A stretch of DNA of 64,000 nucleotides from Siphonodentalium dalli (GCA_032622095.1 CP136063.1:26908987-26972986); one strand, 5' to 3'; counted from the first letter of the stretch, positions 35,725 through 48,088 are shown. Translations and numbers: made by a program. Notes: generated by a model not told the origin, from the sequence alone.

Positions 35725-37840
35725 GGCATGGGTGGGTGGCCGGCCCCAAATACCACCTAGAAACACCCCGACGCCCCACCCATCACCCCCGGGGGTGCCA
35801 CCCGAGGGGGTGAAAATGGGGTATGGACCATTTTCGAGAACGGTAAGGATTTCGACCGATTTGACGAAATGGGTGGGTGGCCGGCCCCAAATATCACCTA
35901 GAAACACCCCGACCCCCACCCATCACCCCCGGGGGGTTTCACCCCGAGGGGGTGAAAATGGGGTATGGACCATTTTCGAGAACGGAAAGGATTTCGACCG
36001 ATTTGAAGGCATGGGTGGGTGGCCGGCCCCAAATACCACATAGAAACACCTCGACCCCACCCATCACCCCCGGTGGTGCTACCCCGAGGGGGTGAAAATG
36101 AGGTATGGACCATTTTCGAGGACGGAAAGGATTTCGACCGATTTGACGGCATGGGTGGGTGGCCGGCCCCAAATACCACATAGAAACACCCGACCCCCAC
36201 CCATCACCCCCGGGGGGTGCCACCCCGATGGGTGAAAATGGGGTATGGACCATTTTCGAGAACGGTAAGGATTTCGACCGATTTGAAGGCATGGGTGGGT
36301 GGCCGGCCCCAAATACCACATAGAAACACCCCGACCCCCACCCATCACCCCCGGTGGTGCCACCCCGAGGGGTGAAAATGTGGTATGGACAATTTTCGAT
36401 AACGGAAAGGATTTCGACCGATTTGACGGCATGGGTGGGTGGCCGGCCCCAAATACCACCTAGCAACACCCGACACCCACACATCACCCCAGGGGGGTGT
36501 AACCCCGAGGTGGTGAAATGGGGTATGGACCATTTTCGAGAACGGTAAGGATTTCGACCGATTTGACGGCATGGGTGGGTGGCCGGCCCCAAATATCACC
36601 TAGAAAAATCTAGACCCCCCACCCATCACCCCCGGGGGTGCCACCCCGAGGGGGTGAAAATGGGGTATGGACCATTTTCAAGAACGGTAAGGATTTCGAC
36701 CGATTTGACAGCATGGGTGGGTGGCCGGTCCCAAATACCACCCAGAAACATTCCGACCCCACCCATCACCGGGGGGGTGCCACCCCGAAGGGGTGAAAAA
36801 GGGGTATGGACAATTTTCGAGAACGGTAAGGATTTCGACCGATTTGACGGCATGGGTGGGTGGCCGGCCCCAAATACCACCTTGAAACACCCGACCCCCC
36901 CACCCATCACCTCCAGGGTGCCACCCCGAGGGGGTGAAAATGGGGTATGGACCATTTTCGAGAACGGGAAGGATTTCGACCGATTTGACAGCATGGGTGG
37001 GTGGCCAGCCCCAAATACCACCTAGAAACACCCCGAACCCCACCCATCACCACCGGGGGGTGCCACTACGAGGGGGTGAAAATGGGGTATGGACCCTTTT
37101 CGAGAACAGAAAGGATTTCGACCGATTTGACGGCATGGGTGGTTGGCCGGCCCCAAATACCACCTAGAAACACCCCGACCCCCACCCATCACCCCCGGGG
37201 GGTGCCACAACGAGGGGGTGAAAATGGGGTATGGACCCTTTTCGAGAACGGAAAGGATTTCGACCGATTTGACGGCATGTGTGGGTGCGGGCCCCAAATA
37301 CCACCTAGAAACACCCCGAACCCCACCCATCACCCCCGGGGGTGCCACCCCGAGGGGGTGAAAATGGGGTATGGGCCATTTTCGAGAACGGTAAGGATTT
37401 CGACCGATTTGACGACATGGGTGGGTGGCCGGCCCCAAATACCACATAGAAACACCCCGAACCCCCACCCATCACCCCCGGGGGACCCACTCCGAGGGGA
37501 TGAAAATGGGGTACGGACCATTTTCGAGAACGGAAAGGATTTCGTCCGATTTGACGGCATGGGTGGGTGGCCGGCCCCAAATGCCACCTAGAAACAACCC
37601 GACCACCCCACCCATCACCTCCGGGGGTGCCACCCCGAGGGGGTGAAAATGGGATATGGAACATTTTCGAGAACGGTAAGGATTTAGACCGATTTGACGG
37701 CATGGGTGGGTGGCCGGCCCCAAATACCACCCAGAAACACCCCGACCCCCACCATCACTCCCGGGGGTGCCACCCCGAGGGGGTGAAAATGGGGTATGGA
37801 CCATTTTCGAGAACGGAAAAGATTTCGACCGATTTTTCAG
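35725..37840 (+). repeat. ~141-bp tandem minisatellite, left arm of FB2
   Basis: Units have the order GGATTTCGACCGATTTGACG, GGCATGGGTGGGTGGCCGG, CCCCAAATACCACCTAGAAA, CACCCATCACCCCCGG, GGGGTGAAAATGGGGTATGG, ACCATTTTCGAGAACGG. Successive GAAAATGG positions (35812, 35954, 36094, 36234, 36374) are 140-142 bp apart. GC-rich and G-run-rich against an AT-rich background. All frames open for hundreds of bases (for example 35939-36592 minus) are artefacts of the repeat. Confidence 0.9.
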
Positions 37841-38100
37841 TGCAGCGTGTGTTATAAGCGGGCGTGGCACCTTTTCCGTGCAGTGTGTGTCATAAGTCGG
37901 CGTGGCACTTTTTTAATGCAGCGTGTGTTATAAGTGTGCGTATGTTATAAGTGCAGTGTGTGTTATAAGCGGGCGTGGCACTTTTTCAGTGCAGCGTGTG
38001 TTATAAGTGGGCGTGGCACTTGTTTTGTCCAGCGTGTGTTATAAGTGGACGTGTGTTATAAGTGCAGCGTGTGTTATAAGTTGGCGTGTCACTTTTTAGC
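37840..38100 (+). repeat. GTGTGTTATAAG repeat block
   Basis: The phrases TTCAGTGCAGCGTGTGTTAT and AAGCGGGCGTGGCAC repeat about six times with spacing of 40-50 bp. Located between the FB2 left arm and the hairpin-headed repeat at 38098. Confidence 0.75.
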
Positions 38101-38500
38101 TCACCTGAGACGAAGTCTCCGGTGGAGCTATAGTCATCATTCCTCGTCCGTCGTCCGTCCGTCCGTCCGTCTGTCCGTCCGTCCGTCAACAATTCTTTAA
38201 ACATCTTCTCTGAAACCATCAGACCGATTGGGTTTATATTTGGTGTGGATGTTCCCTAGGTGACTCTTATTCAGATTTGTTCAAATGAGGTCACCAAGTC
38301 AAATAGTTTTGATGTCAGGACCATAACTATTTTTCCACATAGTAATTCTTAAAACGACTTCTTTTCTGAAGTTGTCGGGCCGAATGGGTTCATATTTGGG
38401 TATGAGGGTACCTTGGGTGACTGGTTCAGATTTGTTCAAATGAGGTCACTGGGTCAAATGTGGGTGGGGCTATGGACATAAATCTGAAGAATTTTTTTTT
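38098..38500 (+). repeat. Hairpin-headed bivalve-type dispersed repeat, with CGTC microsatellite
   Basis: Head TTAGCTCACCTGAGACGAAG with a short hairpin (GAGACGAAGTCTCC), followed by a (CGTC)n run at 38148-38190 and a body carrying TTCATATTTGG, GTGACT and TCAGATTTGTTCAAATGAGG. Body segments recur at about 38360, 39650, 40150 and 40440. Two more heads lie at 40053-40090 and 41697-41760. Non-coding. Confidence 0.75.
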
Positions 38501-40840
38501 TCCAGATTTAACTTATTGCTCAATTTAACAAAACAAAAAAAAAAAAAATATATATTTTATTTTTAATAAATATTTTTTGTTATTAAATAAAATATTTTTT
38601 ACTTAAATAAAATAAAAAACATTTAATTAAAATTTTGAAGAACTTATGACATTACATCTTCGGGGGTAGGTACCTCTAGTCTCCCCACTAAATTGGTTGA
38701 AATCAGGGGTTTGGGAGAAGAGATGAACAGACAGATGTACAGAAATGTTCTGTAAATTCCTTTTAATACTAGTATCTGTGCATTCCCATTACAAGCCAAC
38801 TCTGCTCTGAACTGACATACATGATGACACATGTTGTTTACAATCAGGGCCAGATAGATAGATAAGAGAACTTCTGTAGCTATAGGCAGAGTTCCCAGGG
38901 TGTGTATTCATGTCATTCATAATTTAAATGAGATTAATGGTGTTGTATATTTGTTTTTTAAAGTTGTCAGTAGCACCATCATTGTTTACAATACACTGGT
39001 CATTAATATCAGATTAAATTCCTTTTCTCAGTGCTTTAAGTTTGTCTGGCATTTGTAGAATGAGGTTCCCAGAGGGTGAATTTAATTATGCCACCCTTCA
39101 CGGCAGGCTAGCATCGCCAAATACACCCTAGGAGGACCTCATTCTGCTTAAGCTTCATCTTCTGGGAAGTATCTAGAGTCCCAAATTGACAGTTTTAGCA
39201 GCTCTTTTCCCTTCTGTTCAGATTTTAAAATGCATAATTGAGGTGTCAAATGGGTGCGCATACTGTCATATGTCAGTAATGTTACCAACTTCAGCTGGAG
39301 AAATTCTGTCTGTCCCTATGTCTCCCATAGCAGTTGAGGACTAAGTAAAATTTGGTTCCCAGATGGTGAATTTGGTATGCTAGCCTACCTTACAGAATAG
39401 CATCACTACATTCACCCTTTTGGGACCTCAGACACACTAAATTCACGTTTGGCTGTTCCAATATTATTTTCTTAACCACTTAGCTATGTGACCTCACTAT
39501 ACCTTATTATGGACAAAAAAAGTGGGGGTATATTGGATTAAATATGTTGGTCTGTCGGAGTGTCCTTCCATCCATTGTTCTGTCCATCCATCCATCAACA
39601 ATTGTTTTCTTCTCGAGATCTATATGAATTCCCTACCTGTATGTGACTCACATTCAGATTTGCTCAAATAAGTTCATCAGGTCAAATAGGAGGGATGCCA
39701 GGGCCAGAACGTTTTCCCTCCATAGTAATTCTAAGAACCATCAAGTCTATTTAGCTTATATTTGTGTATGCAGGGTCCTTGGGTGGCATGTTTATGAACT
39801 GTTCCAATGGGGGCCTTTTTGGAAAATCAATTAACTTCAACTCTTAAAAGCGAATGTTTATAATTATAAGATGAATAGATATCAGAGATGGGGATTCATG
39901 TTTGTTCAAATAGGGACAGAGACCCCACCCATACTACCTGTATCTATGCTGTACGCTACTGGTATAATAAGATAATGTCATATTCTTGCAGGGATGTCCC
40001 CACAGTGTTGAGGAGGTGATTTACAGATTTGTTCAATGAAATGTAATTTTTGAGCTCACCTGAGACGAAGCTATAGTCATCACTTCTCATCTGTCACCTG
40101 TTCATCTTTCTGGCCGTCCATCAATCTGTCAACAATTCTGTGAACATCTTCTCTAGATCATAAGACTGAATGGGTTCATATTTGGTGTGGATTTTCCCTA
40201 GGTGATTCACATTCAGATTTGTTCAAATGAGGTCACTCTTTCAAATGGTTGTGAAGCCAGGGCCATAACTCTTGCCCTCCATGGTAATTCTTAAAAACGA
40301 CTTCTTCTCATCTACCATCAGATATAGGGTGGGACCCGAGACATAAGTGTATGCCTCTATAGTAATACTTAAAATGTCTTCTCATGAGAGGTTGGACTAT
40401 TTAGCTTACATATAGTATGGAGGATCCTTTAGTGACTGAGATTCAGATTTGTTAACATAAGGCAACATGTTAAGAAATGACGGGGCTGTAGGCACTTAAC
40501 ACTTTTGTGTCTAATAAAATTATTAAAATACAAAATTCATTAAAACATCTACCTTGGAACTACTTGACTGATTAATCTGACATACATATATGCTGTTTTT
40601 GGGTCCATGGATAATTGGGCTTCAAACATGTCTAAATAGTTTTATAAAAAGGTGCTTGTGAGATTGGAAATTTCCAACAATAGAGAAAGTTTGAGACGAC
40701 AGTTGCCAATCTAAGACTTGGGAGTCTGGGGCCTGGTCGGGAAGGGACATGAGCTGGAGGGGGGGGGGGGTGACAAATAGCGTACAGTTGGTACATGAAG
40801 CCTCTCTATCTACATATCCTGTTTATATCTACTTTTTTAT
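38500..40840. other. FB2 interior without genes
   Basis: Includes an A/T-only low-complexity run (38530-38640), two relatives of the GAGGTCCCCAGAGGG hairpin (39056-39150, 39349-39430) and degraded copies of the TTCAGATTTGTTCAAATGAGG repeat body. A G-run lies at 40760-40770. No coding support. Confidence 0.5.
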
Positions 40841-40844
40841 GGTG

Positions 40845-41022
40845 ATTATGAAAAGTTCTAACTGTTATGGTCTCCAAAGTCACAGTCTTATCAGTCTTTG
40901 CAGTCTGGTGAGCGACCACACAGTCTTTGACTGTCTTGTTTAAAGTGATTATGAAAAGTTCTAACTGTTATGGTCTCCAAAGTCCCAGTCTTATCAGTCT
41001 TTGCAGTCTGATGAGCGACCCC
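40845..41022 (+). repeat. ~90-bp tandem duplication
   Basis: GATTATGAAAAGTTCTAACT through GAGCGACC-ACA-AGTCTTTGACTG is present twice in a row (about 40845-40930 and 40944-41030), a few substitutions apart, immediately before the FB2 right arm. Confidence 0.8.
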
Positions 41023-41034
41023 ACAATCTTTGAC

Positions 41035-41455
41035 TGTCGAAATCCTTTCCGTTCTCGAAAATGGTCCATACCCATTTTCACCCCATCGGGGTGACACCCC
41101 CGGGGGTGATGGATGGGGGTTCGGGGTGTTTCTAGGTGGTATTTGGGGTCGGCCACCCACCCATGCCGGCAAATCGGTCGAAATCCTTACCGTTCTCGAA
41201 AATGGTCCATACCCCATTTTCACCCCTCGGGGTGGCACACCCGGGTGTGATGTGTTGGGGGTCGGGGTGTTTCTAGGTGGTATTTGGGGCCGGCCATCCA
41301 CCCATGCCGTCAAATGGGTCGAAATCCTTACCGTTCTAGAAAATGGTCCATACCCCATTTTCATCCCCGGGGGTGATGGGTGGGGGGGGGGGGTCGGTGT
41401 GTTTCTAGGTGGTTTTTGGGGCCGGCCACCCACCCATGCCGTCAAATCGGTCGAA
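41035..41455 (-). repeat. ~141-bp minisatellite, right arm of FB2
   Basis: Three units of the FB2 minisatellite in reverse complement to the left arm. The arm is much shorter than the left (about 3 against 15 units), so the arms have expanded or contracted independently. Confidence 0.88.
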
Positions 41456-41525
41456 AGCGACATTTAAAAAAATAAGGAATAAGGAATAGGGAATAAGTTC
41501 CAAATGTCATGTTCGTATCGATTTC

Positions 41526-43620
41526 TTCAAACCAGCTACGCGCATGCACGGGCATTCTTTTGTATAAAAATTTCGCCCTATCCGATGTCGACGTAGCCAT
41601 ATGATCAGGTTGCGGACTGCAATTGCGAACCGTTCAAATCGCCAGCGGCTATCAAGGGAAACACACTTTCCTCGCGATGAACATCCTGGTGTTTTTAGCT
41701 CACCTGAGACGAAGTCTCCGGTGGAGCTATAGTCAACACTCCTCGTCCGTCGTCCGTCCGTGTTAACATTCAGGACTTACGTGTTTTTTTTTTGTGCCTA
41801 GCCCATCATTATGAGCTTAAAAAAATTATGAGCTAAGCTCATAATTCCATTTTCAAACTTTGCCTAGACGCTTTAAACGTTCCAGAAATGTCCTCGTAAA
41901 TACTCGGACCTAAACCTGTCCCTCTCCATGGACTTATGGCATGGAGTTAGCCCCCTTGCATTAAGTTATACAAAGCTATCAACTTCCGGCTCTTTTGCCT
42001 GTTGAAAGCATGAAAAGTATCCGCCTTAAAAGTTTCCGCGCGATGTTTGTTTTCACGGATTAAAAGTCGGATTTTGTTTATATATACTTCGATCATCAGG
42101 TAAGTGAAATGATCAAAACACACATAAGAACAATGGTTTTATTGCTATATATACATACATTCCCTAAAACAGAAGCATTTGGTGGAGTTTAAATGAAGCT
42201 ACGGATGACCGAATTTTTACTGTTTCCTAACTTCGCGATATAACATTACTACGCACATTTGAACGATCAAATAGTTAAGAATTATGGACCCGAAGGTCAT
42301 TACAATAAGACAAGGCCTGGCCCAGCCTATTTTTGACACCGGTATACGGTATACCGGGTTTGGGGACATTGGGTAACTACAGGAGTGCCCAAAAAAAGTT
42401 GTAAAAAATAAAAATAAAAAATTCTATGGAGTATATGGCCTAACCAAGTCTAGGTCATGCCTCCTTCCTTCTACCTAGCCCCTTCCTTCTACTTAGCTGC
42501 TTTGGGACCATGGAAATTGTCTTCAAACGATGTTATTTCGTTCTAAGAGATGCACAAAATTTGCGAGAAATGAAACCAGCGTGAATTTAGACATGTCAGA
42601 TGTCAATAAACATATTCCAAAACGTTTCCAAGCTCTGGATAATTTATCGTGTCTTAGATAAAATATTATTTAAAAGTTCATATAATATGTGGCGTTCCTA
42701 TTACGAATAATTCATAATAACATGCTTTATCTTACAATATAGCTATATTTCATCAAATACACGCGAAAACGCCTAGGCGGTTTCCGATCTTGTATCCTGG
42801 ATGGCAACAAGGATACCGTGGATGGCAACAGCTGGTGCACGTGCGTTTCGACAACTGGCTTGTTTTCAAAACAAAACGTCTAAATAACCAACTAAAAGTC
42901 GTAAAATAATATACTCGTGTGCTACGAATGTATAATAATCAATAATTAGTTCAATAAAGTTGACAAAATGTGGAGACAGGGCCCAAAAAGCTCAAAATAA
43001 CCACCCAGAAATGTTTGGAAATCTAAAAAGTAACGAAGTTTACACATTGTTTACAGCGCGCACGAATACGGACTATTTTGACAATTTCTATTTTAGCGAA
43101 GTAGGGAATTCCCCGTAATTCAGTACGGTCTTGATCAAAAGCTACTGAACGCATTTTTTATTCGATAAAATACAGAAGGGAAAATCAAATTAATTTTATC
43201 TTATGTTAAGGATATAAAACAGAATACTTACGAAAAGTCCGTGATTTATTGCATTTCCTCTAAATGAAGTTATTTTAGTGCGAGTCAGAACTCGATTGTC
43301 GAAGTGTCGGAAAGTTCAAAATTCACCAAAACTCTCGCCAACACTATCACTATCCAAGGAGATTGCACCATAAAATAATACAATTATCCTGTTAAAAGTG
43401 ACAATTATGTCGAACATATGAAACGAAAATATCGTCGCCTCTTCATTGAATCGGATTCCAGCCAACTTGAAAGTGAAATTGAATAGTGACGTGAATTTCT
43501 CAGAATTTGACTTATCACAACGTCGCGTGCTGAGAATTGTGTACGTTGTGTGTTGCGCATAATAAAATAGTTCCTTTTTTAAATTGAGTTTTATTGCATT
43601 TTTATGGGACGAATTGTAAG
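41526..43620. other. Non-coding DNA
   Basis: Apart from a hairpin-headed repeat start (41697-41760) and a small palindrome (CCGGTATACGGTATACCGG, 42340-42358), nothing is recognised. No coding support. Confidence 0.45.
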
Positions 43621-43627
43621 ATAAATT

Positions 43628-43786
43628 GGTTATCATCACCCTGTGTGTTTCCGAGATCCGTATTCAAGTCTCGCTGCCTTATCTGTGCTGTCTATCGACT
43701 CGTCCTACGGACTCGTCGATAGACTGCCCAGAGAAGGCAGCTCGACTTGAATACGGATCTCAGAAACACACATGGTGGTGATAACC
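43628..43786. repeat. GTTATC-ended hairpin 1
   Basis: The left arm GGTTATCATCACCCTGTGTG continues through CGAGATCCGTATTCAAGTC and a GCTGCCTT block to CTATCGACTCGTC. The right arm mirrors it and ends GGTGATAACC. Arms are about 75 bp with few mismatches and a loop of only a few bases. Confidence 0.82.
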
Positions 43787-44242
43787 TATATTTATCGTTG
43801 TAATATGATGGAATGATTAAAACGTAACTTAAAACCCCAATTTATTGTGATTTTTTATCCAAGTCGGTGAAATTACATGACATACATAGCTGGGTTTTCC
43901 CCGAGGAGATTCCACGCGGTTATGTACCGTTCGTTCTGATTGATTGGACAAAATGTTTGCCTACGGAGATATCTGCGGTTTCATTGGTTTCCAGTGATGT
44001 AATGATTTTTACAGAAATGAATCAAAAATTCGTCCGACTACTTATTCATAGTAGATGTATATTTATCACATAATTTGCCCATAAAAGCAGTTTCATAATT
44101 ATCGATAAGAGACACGTTTAATATCAGCGCGTGCGATGACGTCACATCGTTCTTCAAATGACTTGCGATCGCTGCGGTTTTTATCGTTGTTTTCGATGGA
44201 TATTTCGCATTGCTTCGCGTTTATTTGATCATGTGATAAAAA

Positions 44243-44375
44243 GTATCTCACACTCGTCCTATTTTATACGTAATTTATCAACCTCGTCCACTAAATTCTA
44301 TTAAACCTCGGCTCAAATCGAATTTAGTGAACTCGGTTGATAAATTCCGTATAAAATAGAAACTCATGTGAGATC
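44243..44375. repeat. Hairpin with GTATCTCACA/TGTGAGATCC ends
   Basis: Arms of about 60 bp: the left contains TATTTTATACGTAATTTATC and CACTAAATTC, and the right is the complement with several mismatches. The loop is a GGCTCAAATC-rich segment. It lies just left of the TATGGG element at 44415. Confidence 0.75.
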
Positions 44376-44448
44376 CTCTATATATATCATAACACCCCTA
44401 CAAATGCACAATAGTATGGGAGGCCAAATTCACATTTAATAATGATTG

Positions 44449-44563
44449 ATTGCGCTTAAGCGCAAATAATTGCGCTTAAGCGCAAATACCACATATTGTG
44501 CTTAAGCGCAAATAGGGCATTTACGCTTAAGCGCAATTAATTACGCTTAAGTGTAATTGTGAC
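44449..44563. repeat. GCGCTTAAGCGC palindrome array, left
   Basis: Five near-perfect copies of the palindrome TTGCGCTTAAGCGCAA with spacers of 5-12 bp. The reverse-oriented partner array is at 48089-48205. Confidence 0.88.
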
Positions 44564-44867
44564 TAATATCTAACCTACCCATAAACTATTAGCATGACCT
44601 GGTGTATCACCTTGCAACACAAGATGAGCATTGGGCTAATTTTGAACTGTACTCAACAGTCAACTGTGAGTATGTGTTCAACAAGGAGAATCCCTAATTA
44701 CATATTATCAGCATCCCTCTATCCAAAGAATTGATGTCGCCTTCCCGGAACTCTAGTAATTTTTTGTATGATCTTTTTAATGTATTTTTGCACAGATTTT
44801 AGCCTTTACTATGGTAATATCCTATACATGCATGCGGTGTCACTACATGAGGGCTTTCTGACCTCAT

Positions 44868-45080
44868 ACAGTAATGCTCTAATTAATCAACTTCTTAACC
44901 ACAGCAGAATTATGGGTAACTTTTCAGGATTTAGTCGGAAATATGGCTTGTTGCCATTCATCGAAAACCTCTCGAGAGCTTTCTGATGAATGGCAACAAG
45001 CCATATTTCCGACTAAATCCTGAAAAATTATCCATAAGTCTGCTGTGGTTAAGGATTCGATTAATTAGAGCATTACTGTA
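44868..45080. repeat. Long hairpin inside copy B
   Basis: The left arm 44868-44962 starts ACAGTAATGCTCTAATTAAT. The right arm 44985-45080 is its complement with few changes. The loop is 22 bp. Half of this hairpin occurs alone at about 62317-62402 (GCCATATTTCCGATTAAATC onwards). Confidence 0.87.
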
Positions 45081-45560
45081 TGGTTTACTTATTGACTTAA
45101 ATCAGGGGGAAAAAACCTAGTTTCTTTTTATCAGCATCCCTGTCCAAAAAATGGTGTGTAATTACTGGAGCTTTGGTGTCTCAGTCCTGGAGCTCTAGTT
45201 TTTCTTATTAAATCAGCATCTCTTCATTCTCTTGCACAAATCTATAGTATTTCCATGATCATATAGTGTGAATGTGGTGTCACCGAGGGCTTGCTTCCCT
45301 CATATGGTGTGCCTGTATACTCGAAAATTGAAGAAAATCAATGTCGCCCCGACTAATACAGAAAGTAATGCTATTGCAAGTAGCCCCAACTAATATATAG
45401 TTATATACCGAAGATAATATAATGCTATCACGAGTCGCTCCAACTAAAACAGAAGGTGATACCATTCCGAGTCAGCCATTTTGATAAAGAAGTTGGGCTA
45501 GCTGGACAGTAACTCCCTTCCCATCCAAACCAATGAAACCAAGAGGCGACATGTCAATAT

Positions 45561-45712
45561 ACAGTTATCGCCCGCGCGTGAGTGAGACACGGGGATTTGT
45601 CGCCCGCTCGAGACCGGAATGTCACCCGAGGGCCTTCAGGCCCGAGGGTGACATTCCGGTCGAGAGCGGGTGACAAATCCCCGTGTCTCACGAAGGCAAG
45701 GGTGATAACTGT
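45561..45712. repeat. GTTATC-ended hairpin 2
   Basis: Starts ACAGTTATCGCCCGCGCGTG and ends GGGTGATAACTGT. Arms of about 70 bp include GAGACACGGGGATTTGTC and GACCGGAATGTCACCC, around a GGGCCTTCAGGCCC loop. Highly CG-rich against an AT-rich background. Open frames on both strands here are by-products of the symmetry. Confidence 0.87.
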
Positions 45713-45892
45713 TTTGTTATACGACCCCACCCATATGTTACTGCAAATCATAACTCGAGTTGGGATACAGGTAGAAACTCGTTAAACACATAATTGTATA
45801 ATAGTAACTGCTTAGTTGGCTATTCAGAAAACATGTGTACACTATATATATGTTTGTCAACATTGAACAAATATTGAGCAATGAAATAATGT

Positions 45893-46455
45893 TCATTTGT
45901 GATTGTAGACGTTTATCGTTACATTGCATCCACTCGCAAAATTGAATCCGTTTGCAGAGTCGCTCTTTGTAGCAGAACTGGCTATATTCAGATTTATCTG
46001 CTTGTCAGTGGGATATACACCGGTAGCTGGTATGGGTTCATGTGTAACTGTATCCGTATCGTTACCATCGCTTCCGTATATATTCAATGCTTGACTAACA
46101 GTTTCTGATATATTTCTTTTCTTTTTGTCATTTACATGGCTTGAGTAGTGTTTGAGACTGCTTTCACTCTTATGCCCAGACACACACATTATATGCCTGC
46201 TATCGACACCAGCTTGATCCAAAATTGTTATACTTGTAGAACGCACCGAATGGTTTGTGTTTATTTGTGATAATCTCGCCATTTTGGAGATGCTAGCCAT
46301 CATACCACCGAGAGTGTTCTTCCCAATAGGCGAACAACAGTACCACTTGGAATCATCCGTAAAGGAATCTCTAGGATTTTGCCACAGACATTCTATTTCG
46401 GAGTTCAGTCTTGAAATATATTTCTCGAAGGAAAGCACTGGACAGTTCTTGTTAC
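45893..46455 (-). CDS. Crypton-type tyrosine recombinase, exon 2 (catalytic C-terminus)
   Basis: Minus-strand exon beginning after a TTCCCTTTCAG acceptor (46456 is the intron's last base) and running to a stop at 45893-45895. Joined to exon 1 it supplies the recombinase box: KNCPVLSFEKYISRL, a KWYCC segment, NHSVRS (HxxR, His about 295, Arg about 298), SRHIMCVSGHKSESS (GH about 320-321) and LKHYS with the nucleophile Tyr at about 330. The remaining 80 residues are polar with a basic KKKR stretch. The order His-x-x-Arg, Gly-His, Tyr is the hallmark of tyrosine recombinases; the surrounding words match the DUF3504/Crypton-derived group (relatives of KIAA1958- and ZMYM-like proteins). No frame break is seen. 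Confidence 0.85.
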
Positions 46456-46958
46456 CTGAAAGGGAATATACATTGAATTTAATTATTTTGGCATTGGTAA
46501 ATTTGCAAGAAGGGTTTGAACCTTGTGGCTGTTGAGGGAGGGAAATATAAGTATATGTACATGAATAGGAAATGTAACATGAACAAATGCATGGGCCTTC
46601 TCTGTGATTTATTTCGGCATACTCTGTACTGTACTACCGGTGGCATACTCTGAAAGAAAGTGGACTATATATGTTAGTTTCTTCGATAGCTAGCAGGTGC
46701 AGCCTATGACGTCACGCTCCGGGGACTGCAATTGACAAGACATGTAAGTTTCATTGGATTTCTTCGATCGATATAGTATACGGCTAACATGCGTCGAGAA
46801 ATAGCCAAAACAAAAACATTTCGCACTGCTGGCAGATACTCGGTACAATTCCGTTTCATTGCATTTGGAAACGGCGTGTCTATTATAATAATGCAATGGT
46901 CGTGTTCTGGTTGTTTAATATACAGCGTAAATGTATTATATATAATCACTGAACTCAC
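46456..46958 (-). other. 503-bp intron of the tyrosine recombinase
   Basis: GTGAGT donor (46958-46953 on the minus strand) and TTTCAG acceptor. The split codon (G plus GT) keeps the frame between MYEQR and NKNCP. The frame would stop soon after the donor if unspliced, which supports a real intron. Confidence 0.8.
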
Positions 46959-47637
46959 CTCTTTGTTCATACATCCTGCCTTCCGTTGCCTTGTCATCAG
47001 AAATATCTCCTCTGTGATTTTTGTCAAGTTCATCAACATGTTGGTATACATATCTGCGTCCCGTATCATCCGCTGCTATCCGAAACGTCGACTTCGTCAT
47101 TTCGCGAAGATTTTCTCGTCCTCTGCGGCATAGAAATATCATCAATTCAAAACAAACCTTTTTCTGAAGTCCCGTGGGTGTCTCGATGTTAAACACCGGA
47201 GTTTCGCCATTGTACAATTTGCGGAGGTCTCCTTCAGAGATCGGCGGATGGTGGTCCGTGGTGCCGAGTCCCTTCCGTTTGAGGTCTTTCACTACAGCTT
47301 GGTAAACACTGTTACTAGTGTTGAATTCAGGGTCTGCAATTATGTCTATATCCTTATGGTCCGTTAAAAAACGTTTTAGTCCAAACCGGAGTGCCAGAAT
47401 TGCAGATTTCTTAAAATAAGTCCCATCTTGTTTCCTGACGCCGGCATAAAAGTCCCTGAGAGAAACATTCAGCTCTCTCACATCAAAGTTTTCAAAATCT
47501 GCACTTTTACCACATTCCATGAGGAATTGTCGGAAACATTTCACAGCTCCACCTGTCGCTCTCTTGGTATTGATAGAATCCTTGGCATCTAAAAGCTCCT
47601 TAATATAATCTTCAGTTGGATTCACAAAGCGAGTCAT
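46959..47637 (-). CDS. Crypton-type tyrosine recombinase, exon 1
   Basis: Starts at ATG 47637 and encodes about 226 residues before the GTGAGT donor. The N-terminal part (residues 10-95) is a helical core-binding-like region with ATGGAVKCFRQFL and AILALRFGLKRFL. Residues 120-140 hold KRKGLGTTDHHPPISEGDL, the linker typical of the DUF3504 group. Residues 164-176 (ELMIFLCRRGREN) carry the first catalytic arginine. With exon 2 the protein is about 413 residues with no stop or frameshift, so it may be functional or recently so. It could be a Crypton transposase or a host gene derived from one. The tight fit inside a TIR-bounded unit suggests mobile origin. Symbol not assigned. Confidence 0.85.
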
Positions 47638-47639
47638 TT

Positions 47640-48085
47640 TTTTCGAATCAGTTGTCGTCGTCTGCTTTTCGCGAAGAGAAATAATGTCGATCGGTGTAAG
47701 GGACGTAACTCAAAACAACAAAGAATGGTTAACATTCGGAATACGTTGGGCCAACGCTAATTTTCCAACACCACGGGATGCGTTTTTTGTGTTTTCGTGT
47801 GTCTTATAAGCACTGTGAATTATGCGTTCGGTAAGATTCGGTCATTTCCGGAGATCTCTCTGGAGCGGTCAATAACTGAATCAATATTACCCTCGAGGGT
47901 AATAAGCAAGTGACAGGGCTGCACTTGGAATTGTCGTATATCAGGTGGTGTCATTCCTACCAATCAGGGAACGGCAATTAGGGGAGGAGAAGACGGAAGT
48001 ATAACAATAGGAGTTAATGCTAAGTTATGGAGAAACCTATTTATTCACCAGGGGTGTTTTGTTACATATAACCGTGAATTTTGGA
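47640..48085. promoter_or_regulatory. Region upstream of the recombinase, likely promoter side
   Basis: About 450 bp between the recombinase start codon and the right palindrome array. No convincing TATA box or other promoter motif is visible, and a CCCTCGAGGG palindrome lies at 47891-47900. Called regulatory only from position. Confidence 0.25.
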
Positions 48086-48088
48086 ATT

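Larger units (their letters stand above)
35657..41515. mobile_element. Giant foldback element FB2 with 141-bp minisatellite arms
   Basis: The left end CGAACATGACATTTGGAACT is mirrored at the right end, followed inwards on both sides by a CCCTATTCCTTATT-rich block and GTCGCTTTCGACCG. The decamer TATCGATTTC lies at 35646-35655 (one A from the left end) and again at 41516-41525 directly outside the right end, consistent with a 9-11 bp target duplication. The left arm carries about 15 tandem units and the right arm 3 inverted units. The middle (37840-40890) holds other repeats and no transposase. Architecture matches FB1 in kind, but the sequences are unrelated. Confidence 0.83.

Noticed and set aside
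35669-37895. Overlapping frames up to 217 residues, glycine/proline-rich with MGGWPAPNTT words
   Set aside because: Translations of the 141-bp FB2 minisatellite in several frames and both strands. Repeat artefact, not a structural protein.
45554-45785. Two similar frames on opposite strands rich in VTFRSRAGDKSPCL
   Set aside because: Both arise from the GTTATC-ended hairpin, whose arms read the same on both strands.
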